DNA of 14,245 bases from DASZVN01 sp035547055. Lineage in GTDB: Bacteria > Pseudomonadota > Alphaproteobacteria > Rhizobiales > Methylopilaceae. Where the stretch lies: positions 1-14,245 of the forward strand of contig DASZVN010000130.1 in assembly GCA_035547055.1 (NCBI GenBank). Reading direction: 5' to 3'. A program made the translations under genes and the position numbers. Shown piece by piece: positions 13,880 to 14,245 of this stretch. Within the stretch, counting starts at the first letter, position 1. Every line of letters starts with the position of its first letter. The notes beneath the pieces were generated by a model. That model searched no databases. It saw only the letters and a list, made by a program, of their open reading frames with translations, and had not been told where the DNA came from.

Positions 13880-13978
13880 CTCCCGTCATGGCCGGGCCGG
13901 TCCCGGCCATCCACGGCTTCCTTTCGCACAGCACACCAAACTCGTGGATGCCCGGCCCAGGGCCGGGCATGACGGGAG
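13880..13978. repeat. Palindromic intergenic repeat family A, full copy
   Basis: This 99-base nested palindrome has outer arms CTCCCGTCATGGCCGG (from 13880) and CCGGGCATGACGGGAG (to 13978) with one mismatch. Its inner arms are CCGGCCATCCACG (13903-13915) and CGTGGATGCCCGG (13943-13955), also with one mismatch. Each half also folds locally (GGCCGGG/CCCGGCC and GCCCGGCCC/GGGCCGGGC). It sits between the flavin reductase gene and the GMC oxidoreductase gene. Partial copies occur at 3793-3857 and 6085-6117. It may end or stabilise the operon transcript. Confidence 0.75.
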
Positions 13979-14030
13979 AGCTTGATCCTGCCGCAAGCCA
14001 AGGAGTAAGGCCGGTCACGGGAGGATGGCC

Positions 14031-14245
14031 GTGGCGCGAAAAGACCTTGGCACGTGGGACTATATCGTGGTCGGCGCCGGCACCGCCGGCTGCGTGCTCG
14101 CCAACCGGCTGAGCGAGGATCCCGCGGCGAGGGTGCTGCTGGTCGAGGCCGGCGGGCGCGACAACTACATCTGGATCCACATCCCGGTCGGCTATCTCTA
14201 TTGCATGGGAAACCCGCGCACCGATTGGGGCTTCAAGACGGAGCC
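14031..14245 (+). CDS. GMC-family FAD-dependent oxidoreductase (choline dehydrogenase-like), 3' end outside the window
   Basis: The first 71 residues of a glucose-methanol-choline oxidoreductase are visible. DYIVVGAGTAGCVLANRLSE (10-29) is the FAD-binding beta-alpha-beta fold with GxGxxG at 15-20. LLVEAGG (36-42) contains the acidic residue that binds the FAD ribose, and WIHIPVGYLY and NPRTDWGFKTE follow the family pattern. I prefer the GTG at 14031 because GGGAGG (14019-14024) lies 6 bases before it. The in-frame ATG at 14025 directly abuts that ribosome site and would have no spacing. Members oxidise alcohols, so it could act in the same catabolic route as the monooxygenase upstream, but a repeat separates them and co-regulation is not shown. 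Confidence 0.85.
   Translation, partial: MARKDLGTWDYIVVGAGTAGCVLANRLSEDPAARVLLVEAGGRDNYIWIHIPVGYLYCMGNPRTDWGFKTE

Noticed and set aside
1..14245. Search for a defence island, retron, integron or other new multi-gene system
   Set aside because: Apart from the broken toxin gene, every intact gene belongs to a known transport, catabolic or housekeeping family; no reverse transcriptase, nuclease-helicase set or integrase is present.

Overview
The window is very GC-rich, with strongly G/C-ending codons. It has TauABC/SsuABC-type import genes, an adjacent ubiE-ubiB pair and palindromic intergenic repeats of a kind common in rhizobia and their relatives. This suggests an alphaproteobacterium, probably Hyphomicrobiales/Bradyrhizobium- or Reyranella-like. 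That assignment comes from gene content and style only; there is no rRNA marker.

Layout, left to right: (1) 1-221, the start of an unrecognised small basic protein on the minus strand, cut by the window edge. (2) 278-2615, a minus-strand ABC importer operon (ATPase, permease, permease) whose genes overlap by 4 bases at both junctions. (3) 2822-4939, transcribed divergently, two tandem paralogous periplasmic binding proteins (about 78% identical), followed by hairpins. (4) 5125-5883, an exported DUF1223 protein with a CxxC motif. (5) 5884-6133, a convergent gap filled by palindromic repeats. (6) 6134-7327, a minus-strand Rieske oxygenase. (7) 7589-9949, ubiE and ubiB for ubiquinone synthesis. 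(8) 9950-10135, a second convergent gap with the same repeat type. (9) 10136-11248, rmuC on the minus strand. (10) 11249-11665, an intergenic stretch holding a broken YafQ/RelE-type toxin gene and then a well-formed promoter with two tandem palindromic operators. (11) 11666-13827, a two-component flavin monooxygenase (HpaB-like oxygenase and HpaC-like flavin reductase). (12) 14031 to the end, the start of a GMC-family FAD oxidoreductase.

The importer with its two binding proteins would capture and import a small organic molecule. The NMT1/TauA-type family takes sulfonates, aromatics and pyrimidine precursors, and the substrate cannot be read from sequence. The Rieske oxygenase, HpaB/HpaC pair and GMC oxidoreductase suggest catabolism of an aromatic or related compound. 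Only HpaB/HpaC form an evident operon. The ubi genes and rmuC are housekeeping.

I did not find a clearly new multi-gene system. The most notable items are the hidden toxin remnant, the tandem operator upstream of the monooxygenase operon, the duplicated binding protein, and the placement of one large palindromic repeat type in both convergent gene gaps.
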